Below are positions 43,346 to 54,660 of a stretch of 64,000 nt of DNA, piece after piece (position 1 is the stretch's first letter; every line of letters starts with the position of its first letter). The stretch is taken from assembly GCA_024364805.1 (NCBI GenBank), contig CM044489.1, forward strand, positions 21,777,006 to 21,841,005, written 5' to 3'. Below the pieces are notes generated by a model that was not told the DNA's origin, did no database searches, and was given only the letters and a program-made list of their open reading frames with translations. This DNA is from Euprymna scolopes. Lineage: Eukaryota > Mollusca > Cephalopoda > Sepiida > Sepiolidae. Position numbers and translations under genes: made by a program.

Positions 43346-45022
43346 AATTATGGATGAAAAAAAAAAAAAAACTGGGTGTTTTTTGTGTATTTTTCAAGGA
43401 CATACTAAGATATGTGCCCTTTGTATAATAGATATCTTATGACACTCGTTTTCCTTAGTTTAATCTAGTTTATTCTACTATTTTACCATTTTTATAATTA
43501 TAGTGTAGAAAAATTGAATTTTTGACTCCTAAGTTATTAGTAGGTCTATAACAGCATATTTTCTTGTCCTATCCCTAGTTATTAGTTCATAACTAGACAA
43601 AAATAAAGTTTAGCTACGCATACCTAAACCACAACTTGCAAAACTTTAACTAATTCTAATGATAAATTTTATCAGCCTCCAGACTAACTTTGACTCTTAG
43701 AATAACTTCTATGATGAATCAAAAATAATGAAAGATGCTACCAAATTTGGTTGCTTTGATCTTTGGTAAATAGTAATTCACGAAATAGCCCAGTGGGTGT
43801 ACCATTTAAACAATTTTTTAAATCTATTTTCATTTATTTATTTTATTTTTATTTTTTAAATAAATCCAAAAACGCTTCCAGCGATTTTTTTTTTTTTTTA
43901 AATACTTATCAACATTCTTGCTTGAAAAGCCTTGCGACCTTTTTATGATAGCAATGAATCAGTTGATGGAATGTATATTTTATTTTGCTTTTCATTGTCG
44001 AATTAGGTTAATCCTTTTAAAGAATTAAAACTTTCAAGCTGTGTCTTTTTTATATTTGTTAACGAATCTATTATTGCTAGATTTCAAATGAAACTTGGTA
44101 AATAGTGAAAGTAGTTTTTTTTAGTTTTTTATTTATTTATTTTTTTTGCTTATTGTATTGGTTGTAAAAGCAATTGTAATATTTTTATGAAGCCCGGAGC
44201 TATACATCCTTAGCTGCCAATCTCTCCTGTGAGATACCGGTAGTATAAAAGATCATTTGATATTCTATACGTTTTATAGCGACGCATTTGTCTGCGTCCC
44301 TACTCTAATATTGAATATTTGTTCTTTTGGATACATAGAAATTGGAAGTTAAAGGGGAATAAGTGATAAACTGTAAAAATAAAGACTGCTTAATTTGCAT
44401 ACATGTATTTTTCACATAAAAAAAAAGGTTTGAGGGGAAAATAATAAAACTTGGTGCGTAGAACGTTGTGCAAATAACGAATGTAATTACTAAAGTTAAT
44501 TCCCTGTAAATGCCTCAAATATAATTGAAATGCATATATTACCAAGGCTAAACCTCTTATCGGGAATGCATTGGTTGTGCTAAGTAAATATCTTATTTGC
44601 TTTACATGTATGGAAAGTTTTGTCAAGTTGCTCAGTATTTAAAATATCGGTGATCAAACTGTTTGCATCTCGGAACAGACAGATCATTCTACTATGCATC
44701 ATATACACGTTGTTTAAATCCATCAAGACTCTTTCCCAGGAAAAAAGTTTATTTGTTGACAAGCAATTTGGTAATAAGTATTGAATGAAATGAGCAAAAA
44801 GCGGTTGCCAAACTAGAAATGTAAACTGTAGGACACGAATTACATTTTGCTATCTTTGCATCTTGTTTCATTTTCTATTTTTTGACGGTAACGTTTGTCT
44901 TTGTTTCATTTTTACAGAATTAATATTGAAATATAGTATCTGTTCCGCCTTCACAGAAATTATCAACTGGAGAAAATTAAAATTCTTATTCAGGTTACAC
45001 CTTTCAGCAGCTGAATACGCTC

Positions 45023-45053
<31 letters not shown>

Positions 45054-46494
45054 TGACACCGACCTTGTCTAATTTGCTTTCTTATGAAAACATGTAATTA
45101 AGGACACGTAGGAGCAAGTTGAAAATAACTACTGCAGCTAGTGCGAGAGGTTCGAATACAAATGTAATCGTTGTGAAAATCTGTCCAACTTGAAGCATCT
45201 TCATCTATATTTTATATATTTCAATAGAAATTAATAATGCAATGCCTCGTGTGATAGTTGACTTGTGTAAAGCTATTATATGGGAAACCCCCCAACTAAA
45301 TGTCACACATCATTTTGCTGGATATGAAGCAAAACTATATTAGAGGAATGAATCTTGTATCCAACCAGTTATGGAGGGAAGTGGCAGTTTTCCCCAGGAA
45401 TCCAAATTGAGGTAGGGGAATTTTATCATGTCCAAACTATCTCCGTTTCTTTTAATATTTCTCAGCACTAGGACTTTTTCTTTATTTTTTCTTTTCTTTT
45501 ATGTAGTTAGCCTTTGGCTTCACCAGAACCCTGTATGTCAATGGTGTATCCAACCAATCAATTACTGAATAAATTTTCTTTAGTAACAAGATTTGTTAGC
45601 AACAGATTGAAATCGAAAAAATATATTCATAGATTTTTCATCGGAAATTGCTTTGTCCATTTTCCATTCAGGAGAGTTATTATTTTCCAAGAGAACTTTA
45701 TCTTCATCTCTCCATGAAATTAGACACAAGGTCAGTTTTTAATGTGCGGGACAATCCAGCTCTCTGAAAAAGGAACACTTTGTATTGGGATATAATAAAT
45801 TGTCCTAGATCCTTTCAAGCACTTTTGGCATTGTTTTCTGCAATATCTTTCAAGCATATTCGCACATAGTCCGGTCGGTTTTGTAGCCCTATTTTGTTAT
45901 CAGTTGTGATCGCCTAATTCCTGTTCTCGTGCATTTTGGGGGATCCAAGATGGAAGCATGCACAGTGCGATCTCTGTCAAGTAATTTATTACCTGCAAAT
46001 TCTATCAACCTCTTTGAAGCAAGCCAAAAAACGATGCAAACCTTAGATTATAAGCGTAACCTCTTCACCGACCAAAAACAAAACAAATGAAGTGTAGTCT
46101 CAAAACAGATACTTCATTTGCTCCCAACTAAAAGGAAGTTAACTTCTCTCAACCGACTTTTTGAAATAGGTGGGAACTCGCTTGTTTAAAGGTTCTGAGA
46201 AATGAACCTTTTTACATCTGCTTGTCTTGTCAATTTTTTTGGTTTGAATATTCAACCGACCATGTTGCATCTACTTATGCCTACACAGTTAAGATAGTTT
46301 CTCACTGTTGTTGCTGAGTTTATAAGAGATAACAAGCGGGTGGGGGGGTCTATAAAAGGCAGGTGATGAGTGATTGTTTACCTTTCTTTTTATTTCTTTG
46401 TCTTGGAATTCTTGAAATGTCTACAATATGATGAATTGTTTTGTCTCATTCCACCTCAGACGCATTACTTACCATTATAACTGTGTGCACACTC

Positions 46495-46496
<2 letters not shown>
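43346..46496. other. Unassigned AT-rich DNA
   Basis: No gene or known element was recognised in about 3 kb. T runs lie near 43,888 and 44,137. A (CA)n tract lies at 45,026-45,050. The region 45,770-46,400 is a little less AT-rich but has no coding signal I can name. Confidence 0.4.

Positions 46497-46497
<1 letters not shown>

Positions 46498-46530
<33 letters not shown>
46498..46530. repeat. (TA)n microsatellite
   Basis: About 16 TA units next to the Helitron G 3' end. Confidence 0.95.
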
Positions 46531-46532
<2 letters not shown>

Positions 46533-46533
<1 letters not shown>

Positions 46534-46926
46534 TAGCAAAGATACCCGCGCTTAGCGCTGAACTTTGTATGCTCGGGTACCAGCTTCGTGGGCACCCTTG
46601 CAGTAAATGGATTTTGTAAGAACAACTATAGTTTAAGGTGTTTAAAATTTTAACTTCCAAAGAATCATGATTGGGGATCCAATTTTGAGATTTAAATTTT
46701 GGCTTATGTTAGGGACCGTTATCATGCCAAAATTTCAACAAGATTTATTGAGATGGTGGTGGAGGAGGGTAATCTGATTTAAATTCACAAAGTTGGCCAG
46801 CGCCATGGTGGTGGCCCCCGGGATGGTGGCTAACCCCAACTTGGTATGCATCATTTTTAGTTGGGAGTTTATGAAGAGCCGCATATATCTATCTATCTAT
46901 ATATATATATATATATATATATATGA
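46533..46926 (-). mobile_element. Helitron (subfamily G), probably complete
   Basis: The minus-strand end is the perfect hairpin GCGCTAAGCGC followed by GGGTATCTTTGCTAG (CTAG at 46536-46533, then T). The likely start is A|TCATATATATA at 46,926, with the TA/TCTA tract (46,888-46,923) forming the 5' end. The interior includes GC-rich ATGGTGGTGGCCCCCGGGAT near 46,808. No coding capacity. Confidence 0.65.
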
Positions 46927-46935
46927 TACCCTGCA

Positions 46936-47167
46936 CTGATGATTCCCGAAAGCATGAAGCATTGGTGTCTGTGGGTATTTAATAATTACTATAGTAAATA
47001 ATTATATATATATATGAGAGAGAGGAGGGGGGCAAGTAAACAACATAAAAGCCTCCATGTTTCATCCTCACAGGGAATCCTTAGGCTAAGTGGGCAGATT
47101 GTTATTCACTAATAAAAAATCTGCAGTTAGCATGACGATTCCCTATATGGATGAAACATGGATGCAC
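46936..47167. mobile_element. PLE-type palindrome with hammerhead-like remnants
   Basis: Inverted arms at 47,051-47,102 and 47,117-47,167 each end in a GATGAAACATGGA block, with a ATTCCCT stem segment before it. A third, single motif lies upstream on + (CTGATGA at 46,936-46,942, GATTCCCGAAAGCAT, GAAGC at 46,956-46,960). The right arm has TGACGA before the stem. ACTGAGCAC follows at about 47,217, as in the 35.9 kb element. Confidence 0.5.
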
Positions 47168-47650
47168 CTGTGTGGTTTTATTGCCATAAATATAGCATTG
47201 TATTACTAAGCTATACTGAGCACTGAGGTCAATGCTGAAATTCTATAAACAACAATATATATATATATATATATCCCCTTGAAACGTATACATACCTGAA
47301 ATAAAAATTTGTATGCATATATGCATTGAGATAAGGATGTGTATATGTTTGTATATGGTTCAATAGTAGATCAATCGAGAAGTATAAATTTTGGAACAAA
47401 GCTGCTAAGCATAATAGGAATAATGTTGACTATATTTTTAATTTAGTCTTGTGTAAAGAGGATAAGCAATTCTTTGTAGTGAAATTCATTTTCGAACCTT
47501 GAAACTAAGAATATGGATTAGTTGTCAATTAATAAATATTTCATAAATTTCGGTTTATTTGAGGTATTTAAAAGGGTTTTTGCAGGCATATTTTCGTCGT
47601 GGCTTTATGCCGAATGAGCATATTTAAAGAATTACAATCACAAGAATTTA

Positions 47651-47696
<46 letters not shown>

Positions 47697-48395
47697 TCAG
47701 TGCATTTGTGTGCAGGGGTAGTCTCTTCAGCTTTCCGCCTGCTGCCACATCTTCCTATGGTAGAAACGAATTAATTACTTTTTGTATATGTATACACAAC
47801 CGTACTCAATATTGTTTGGCTATTTCAGTTAACTTCAAATTTAATTTGTTCCGCGTTTCATTTCAAACCATCTCAAATTGCTTTCATAAATTATCGTTGT
47901 TTATTTTTTGTTCTACATTTGTTTGTTCCTTTTTTGTCTCTTGTACTTGAATGCAATTTGTCTGTCAAATGTTTCTACGTGTGACATGCAGGCAGGTTTG
48001 TTTGCATTAAGTTAAAGGGTACACTTTCATGGCGAGGAAGGGCTCATAGTTACCATCGTTCAGTTCACTTATATTCCATCTTTAACATCCCGAAACTTGT
48101 TCCAATCTGTTTATCTTGGCTGAAATAGTTTTAGGTATTTGGAACTTGGTAACTTCAAAATGTGTTACTTATATAAACGATATTCTCAATTATATAAAGT
48201 GTATTTTTATATTTTCAATTAAAACACATACTCGCACAAGGTATGCATAATTAGATTTATTTTAAATTTTTGTTTTTACTGGGAATGGGGCATTCTATGT
48301 AAAGTATTTATTCACCATTTCAGATATTCCAACTAAAATCTTTAAGATTCTATCCGTCCTTGTAAGCAAAATTGTTTGGATATGTCTTTAATTTG
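47168..48395. other. Unassigned AT-rich DNA
   Basis: (TA)n at 47,254-47,272 and 47,655-47,694. No gene was recognised. Confidence 0.4.
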
Positions 48396-48960
48396 GTTCT
48401 TTGGGTATATTTGCCAGATAATTAGAATTCATTTTCACGCGTCTGGTTGCTCTTATAATGACTGGACTGATTGAAATCTTCCCATTATTCCAATTTCTTT
48501 TCATGTTGTACTTTGCCCTTCCCTGCAAACTCGCCACAGAGACGTTACAACCCTTTTCTATCGTTATTTTCATGGCAAGTGCTCGACTAAACTCCAATAT
48601 ATCATTCCAATTTTGCTAAACTTTCACAAAAACACCCGACTAGCTACAACCACTATATACGATTTCCCCTATTCTCTAACTGTGCCTACATCTAAACAGA
48701 TTCCATGAACAAAGCTTCTTTCCCAGAACTTCCTGCCTATAGAACAGTTCTGCTGGCCTACTTCCCTATTGAATACATGGTAGCCTTCAAATCCAATGTA
48801 AACGAGTTCTTATTGAGCCGTCCCCATAATCAGATTCTATCCAATTTACACCATTAATGATTACTACAATAACACTTTACATTCATTAATTATTATTCTT
48901 AAGTGGTGACTCCAAAGGTTGCTACTTTCTGTCGACCCCATATCACTGTTTTATGTTTAA
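48395..48960 (+). mobile_element. LINE family 2, 3' fragment with coding tail
   Basis: Broken frames give RDVTTLFYRYFHGKCSTKL (about 48,535), TRLATTTIYDFPYSL (about 48,640) and ASFPRTSCL (about 48,715), in the order of a non-LTR retrotransposon polyprotein C-terminus. The non-coding end aligns with the reverse of 7,925-8,235 and ends in TAAGTGGTGACTCC. 5'-truncated and inactive. Confidence 0.65.
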
Positions 48961-50988
48961 CAGCTTCATTTGCTGTAACTGCAGGAATTGCATAGTAATA
49001 GATGGTGTTTGACATATTTTAGTTCATTCTGATTTGTATCCCCAGGAATTGTTACTACAATGGATATTCAACTTTTTACAGATGGTTTGGCGAAAATATT
49101 TACATGCTCTCATATCTCCTTGTATATCGCACTCTACTTCTGTATGGCATGACTTGCATTTGTTCCTGGGATTACTCATTTAAAAAGAATTGGTAATAAA
49201 GTTTTCATCTAAGGCACTCATTATCATCCTCTCCTGATCATAGTGTAGCGATCCTCTTTTGAACCAGTCTAAAAAGCCTTTTCCTATATATTTCTGTAAC
49301 AATCATCCAGAAAATGTGCATTGTTTTGATTATTCAAACTACTATTCGCATTTAAGTTGAATAATTAAGATAATCAAAATTTTCAATCCTTATTTCAAAT
49401 AATTTCAACATAAAATATCTATATTAAAGTGGAGTTCTATAACGTTTGTTTCCTTAGGTCTTTTTGCTATATATTTTAATGACACAAAATAGATGTTAAA
49501 ATATTTATTTTATCTGTAAAAAAAAATGTTACAGATGAAGATTTTTAAAATGAAATAAAAATGAGGCAAATAATGGCAGATGTGACCAAGATGTCATGCA
49601 TGTTTGTGTATGTAATGTGTGTATGTGTATAGATTTTTGTTAGTTGAACTATCCATAATGTCTGATGAATATAATGCTAAGGAGGGAAGGGTCATCATGT
49701 ACAAATGGTCAACATTGATGTCGGTGTCATTTTACATGGCTGTAGAAACCAATGACAGCCATAAACTCTTTCACTGATTTGGCTACTGTCCAAATACACA
49801 CAATATATAAGTATGCAATATGTAGATGTCATAAGCAGAATCTTCAATTATTCTGCTTGTACTTCAGGATTAGATGCATTCATAAACACTAAAACGTTCT
49901 AGTGAAACTTACAATTATACATATCGTCATATATAAATATATATAATTATGCATATTATCATATTATCCTGAAAAGTACCAAAAGCATGGCATTTGATTC
50001 AAAAATGTATTAAAAAAATAACATTTTTTTTAATGCTTCCAATAACAAACGTGTTTGCTTTTCTTACGATTCTAGAGTCCGCCCTCTCTTCCACAAACGT
50101 AGCTTAGGCATTTAGAGGACCGTTTTAAAGGTCCTGTCATAACGTACGGATTATATAAGAATTTTTTGATTATGGATAAATGTGAATGCAACAGATAGCA
50201 CAAAATGATTCTTTAAATATCATTGTTTTGATTTTTTTTAATAGTCTCCCTTTCAATAGTCTTGCGCTAAAAAATACTCGAATTTTAACCAAGAAACAAG
50301 CCAATATCCAGACAAATTAAAATTTTACTGTTAGCTATTTGATATTATAAAAGGAAAATTAGCTCAGTTGGAAAATCAATTCTTAATAGAAATTGTGATT
50401 TGATTTTTTTTTTAATTGTCATAATCAACATTGACGTAGATACTGTGCATTTTTGTTAAAATGCACAAGATCATCCTTAGGATTAATCTATTTTTACACT
50501 GGTATGGTTATGTGGAGCGTTCATCCTCTTGCGTACACCACTGCAAAACATAGATGTGGTAAATTGTAGGAAGGTTGGCAGGCCACAAAATATTTGGAAG
50601 CAAGTGATAAGAAAAATCTGGAAAGAGTTGACCTAAATCTTGAAGTTGAGATTTTGCAAAATATCAGAAAACGTCTTACTTCCGGACAAGGAAAAGGCGA
50701 CATTAAATGAATAGAAATAGGAAAATACTAGAAAATTCTAAAATAGAAATAAACTTTTAAATTTTAGTGTTATTTTTTTTTTTTTGCTCTGCACTACCAG
50801 GTTAGGCTGTGTAATTACTCCTACAGACTTAAAATGTACCAACATTGAGTTTGCAAAGGGAAAGAGGAAAAATATGCTCAGCCAAAAATAAAAACAATTT
50901 TCCTCAAAACAACCGAATCTTATACTATGAATAAATATTTGAAGAAAAAAAGAACTTTACGCATAAAAATGTACAATTCGTCATTAAA
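48961..50988. other. Unassigned AT-rich DNA
   Basis: No gene or known repeat was recognised in this 2-kb stretch. Confidence 0.4.
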
Positions 50989-51020
50989 TAACCCCAACTA
51001 ATCATATGCTGTAAAAATTG
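50989..51020 (+). mobile_element. Possible tail fragment of the SINE-like retroposon
   Basis: TCATTAAATAACCCCAACTA and ATCATATGCTGTAAAA resemble the last bases of the retroposon nested in the 12.5 kb Helitron. Confidence 0.35.
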
Positions 51021-52890
51021 ATTTTATGGCATGTCAACTTATTTAGTTATGAGAATTGTACATTTTTAACAAACTGCATTTTCAACAAGTTTATGAATCT
51101 TGTTTTAGCATTTACTATATTCTCAGAATTAATCAAATGTTTTTCCTAAACTAATTTTCTTTTTAAAGTATAGAACTATCTACTTTTTTGCATTTAACTT
51201 TATTGACTTGCCTTCGTATGATGGATAGTCTGGCACAAGGCTATTTAAAAATGCGTTCTATCCCATTAAATGTATTTAAGTCGGATCAAAGAAAATATTG
51301 TTTTTTTTTTTGTTGTTGTTTTTTTTAAGCACTAATACATGCACCGGGGATTAGCTGATTAGTGAATCTCCGAGCAGACTTTAGCAAAATAAATGGCAAA
51401 GACCCCTTCCCTTCCACACGAGACGGAAACCAGCGGGGATTTCATAGAACAGAAGGTACAATAAAAGATAGTTGTTGCTCATGACATTGTTTTTATTTAT
51501 TCATCTTTTTATATTGAACTCGTGAGTTTTTTGTTTAATTACTTTGTTTCTGTTTGAAAATTTTCTGTTAAGTCACGGGACAACTTTTCGAAATGAGAAA
51601 ATAGTTGGCAAAAAATATTACAGTAAGTTTGCCTAAGACTTTTTTCTTAGCTAGAGCAAATTATGTAAAAGTAGAGGAAAGACTTATCTTTTCTTTCCTC
51701 GTCCATGAAGGGAAATTCATGACTAAATCAATTTTAATTTTTTGTTCCAATCCAGAGTGCCCCGCCCCCTTTTTTTTTTTTTTTTTTTTTTTTGTTCATA
51801 TTGTTCAAGTGGATTTTCCTAAAATTAAAAAGGACCTCGTGTATAATTTTTTTCTGCCCTCGAAGGAAGACAAGTAAACAACGGCCCTTAGCACGAAGAC
51901 ACCATTAGTCCTACTTTTCTGACATTAAATGTTGCTTCTGGTGAAGAGAGCCGTCTTTAAGATGAAACACCATTTTGTGTGATGGGTGTGTGGAGATTAA
52001 AAGAGACGGTGGCTTTTTTTTTTTTGTTTTGAAAGCATGTGCATTTCATCGACCAATCATTTACAGTATTTATGTAACTAAGTATAAGTAACTTAGTATT
52101 TCTTGTATTTGTGATAATCATTGTTCTGTTATTTTAAGCTTCTTACATCAAATGGTTTCATGCCTTGTCTGAGACGACTTCCATTTAATAGAAAAGCAAA
52201 TTTGCTTGTTCATCAGTTTTGCCTTTTTTATATGATGAATTAACATACAGGGGTTCTTTCTTATAGGCTCCTGTTCATGAGCTCAGCGTTTTTGTTCTTC
52301 ATATCTGTAGTTTCAGTTAATGTTTCCCATCCATTTTGGAAGAATTAATGCTTCTCTGTAACTCGAGCCTTGAAGTAGCTTGATCAGAAAGATCAGATTG
52401 AATAAGGCTGTTCAATACTCGTTACTTTGTGAACTAAATATTTCCATCATCCTTTTCTTGACTAGAAGAGGATGAATATCAAATTCTGTATCCTGCTAAA
52501 TTCATGGAACATCAATTGAAGAATTCTGGCATGAATGTTTTCTTAAAGCTGTATAAGAATAACTTTGTAGAAAATCTTGAATTACAAATTGTAAATGGAC
52601 TTATCAGATCATAATTCCAACACAATTGTAATAACAAAGTAGCACTTACGTGTTTATTATGTTTAATGATTTATTCAAAATATTAATTACTTTTACAGTA
52701 AATAACGGTTATTGTTTCAATGTTTAAGATTCACCAGAATACAAAGCTATCATCCACTGATGTTAATTATTTAATCAACAAAAAAAAAGCCACCCAAATG
52801 TATAAATGCATTATCTCCCCCTGTTTATTCACCCTGTTTCATGTTTAAAATTTATTGAAATTATTTTATTTGCTAATAAAAAAAATCTAA
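51021..52890. other. Unassigned AT-rich DNA
   Basis: T runs lie at 51,301 and 51,771-51,793. No gene was recognised. Confidence 0.4.
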
Positions 52891-52924
52891 TGTTTCTCTT
52901 TTTCTTTTCTTTTTTTAGGTAAGT
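52871..52924 (+). promoter_or_regulatory. Candidate ratchet (recursive) splice site
   Basis: Branch-point-like CTAAT sequences (52,873 and 52,885) precede a nearly pure pyrimidine tract (52,892-52,916), the acceptor AG (52,917-52,918) and immediately the donor GTAAGT (52,919-52,924). A 3' splice site abutting a consensus 5' splice site is the defining layout of ratchet points in long introns, as described in Drosophila. It implies a + strand transcript across this region. Not tested. Confidence 0.45.
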
Positions 52925-53298
52925 GTTTGTGTTTTGTTTCCTGATATTGAAATAATTCTGTTTTGGTGAGTTTTTTTCTTTCTTTTAGAAGGAAATTTGG
53001 ATTAAAAAAAAATTCTTGCATATTCGATATTTTTAAGTGCAAAGATTTAAAAATCAAAAAAATATTTTTGCTAATCATTATTTAAATAAAACTTGAACTG
53101 GATTAAAATTATTCAAATTATGAATTTTTCTCTTTTAGTAAAAGTAGGAATTAATTTTTCCTTTAAATATTCCCTTCATTCTTTACATTTTAATTATCGA
53201 ATTATCTCTTATAACCGAATTGTCAATTTACTTTATAAAGATGAAACTAAAGAAAGAGGAGGATAAATGCGATTTACTAATAAAGTTCTGAGAACTTA

Positions 53299-53693
53299 CG
53301 CAGAATAGAGGCTGATTATCACCATGTTTCAGGCAGGTTATGTAATCTGTCGGAAGATGCCAAAAATACTCGGCCAATCAAATTGCAATTGCCAATAACT
53401 CGCAATTATTATACTTTGTTTATTAAATTGTTAGGTGAAAGTAGAAACTAGTTTAAAAATCTCTCCTCGTTCTTCCTTTTAAGAATGGCTTTCTAATGTT
53501 TTTGTATATTTTGTAAACTTCACAAGAACCTTTTTATTAAAATTAACATACGATGACTTTTCTATGCTTTTTCTTAATTTTTTTGTTTGCTAACATTGTT
53601 ACTATTGGCCATCGTTTTTGGTGGAAAAAAAAACAATTTGGCATTTTCAGTGGTCTTCTTAACCTGGCCAGAATATGCCGACGATATTCTGCA
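53299..53693. mobile_element. MITE with TGCAGAATA termini, middle copy
   Basis: Ends CGCAGAATAGAGG and, inverted, TGCAGAATATCG, flanked by TA (53,297-53,298 and 53,694-53,695). The interior aligns with the 41,453 copy in the same orientation. No coding capacity. Confidence 0.7.
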
Positions 53694-53695
53694 TA

Positions 53696-54067
53696 ATTAC
53701 CTTTTTATTCTGTGATTTTCAAAACTCCCAAATCTAACAGGAAAAAATAACTCCATATTTCGCCTGCAGGAGTCTCTTATCTTGGCTGATATCAATAAGA
53801 TCTGTCTCTAATTTTAAGTACACTACAATTATAAATACATATAAGATTATAGACATCTCGTATTTTTTTTTGGGGGGGGGGGGTAAGCAGAAAACCTCCT
53901 CATTGACACAAATGGCATTGAATAGCAGACCTGCACAGTCAGCCATAAATGTTGCATTACATCCGTTCTTTACATTTTTCAACTGAATCGCATAGACCCA
54001 AATAACTCACAACTTGATTAATACACCTTCCTAACAAAAAAGGGTACATAGGCATGCTGTATTCTTT
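53696..54067. other. Unassigned sequence with T-then-G run
   Basis: A T9-G12 run lies at 53,863-53,883. Nothing else was recognised. Confidence 0.45.
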
Positions 54068-54660
54068 GTACGGTAATATCGTTAGTGACTCAAGGAGGCC
54101 AGACTTTTATAGTCACGCAAGACAACACTCATCACAAGGATTGTCTTTTATTCCCTTCCCTGTAACAGTTCATTAACTTCTGCCATTCAGTTAAGATAAC
54201 ACAATTTCTATTTCCTGTCCTGAAATAACTTAACATTTGAGTTAATTAGGTTCCATCGCTTTCTTGGGTGGAGACTTTGATGTGTCTTGATGTAATCCTT
54301 ATATATTTTTCTTTGTATTGGAAATGTCTTCCTTAAACCAGTTATTTATACAATAGACACTTAGAAAGTATTGTCAGTGACTCAGTCTAGCTTTATATAG
54401 TCATGCTTGACGGCACTCATCACATGTCAAGGATTGTCTTAGTGCCCTCCCCAGTAGAGGTTCTGACAGTATTTCTATTTCCTGTTCTAAAATACTTTAA
54501 CATCTGAAGTAATTAGTTTTCTCCACTAACGCTGGTGAGGTCCTCTTGGGCAGAAACCTTGATATGTTCCTCAGGTAAACTTTGTATTATTCTTGGTTTG
54601 GTTTTTATTTGAAATACTCATCTCAAACTACATATTCATACAGTATAAAAACTTGCAAAT
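54068..54660 (+). repeat. Imperfect tandem repeat, two units of about 295 bp
   Basis: The second unit from about 54,363 repeats the blocks of the first from 54,068 in order: GTTAGTGACTCA / GTCAGTGACTCA, TATAGTCA(C/T)GC, CACTCATCACA, AAGGATTGTCTT, TTTCTATTTCCTGT, ACTTTAACAT and CTTTGTATT. No coding domain was seen. Confidence 0.65.
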
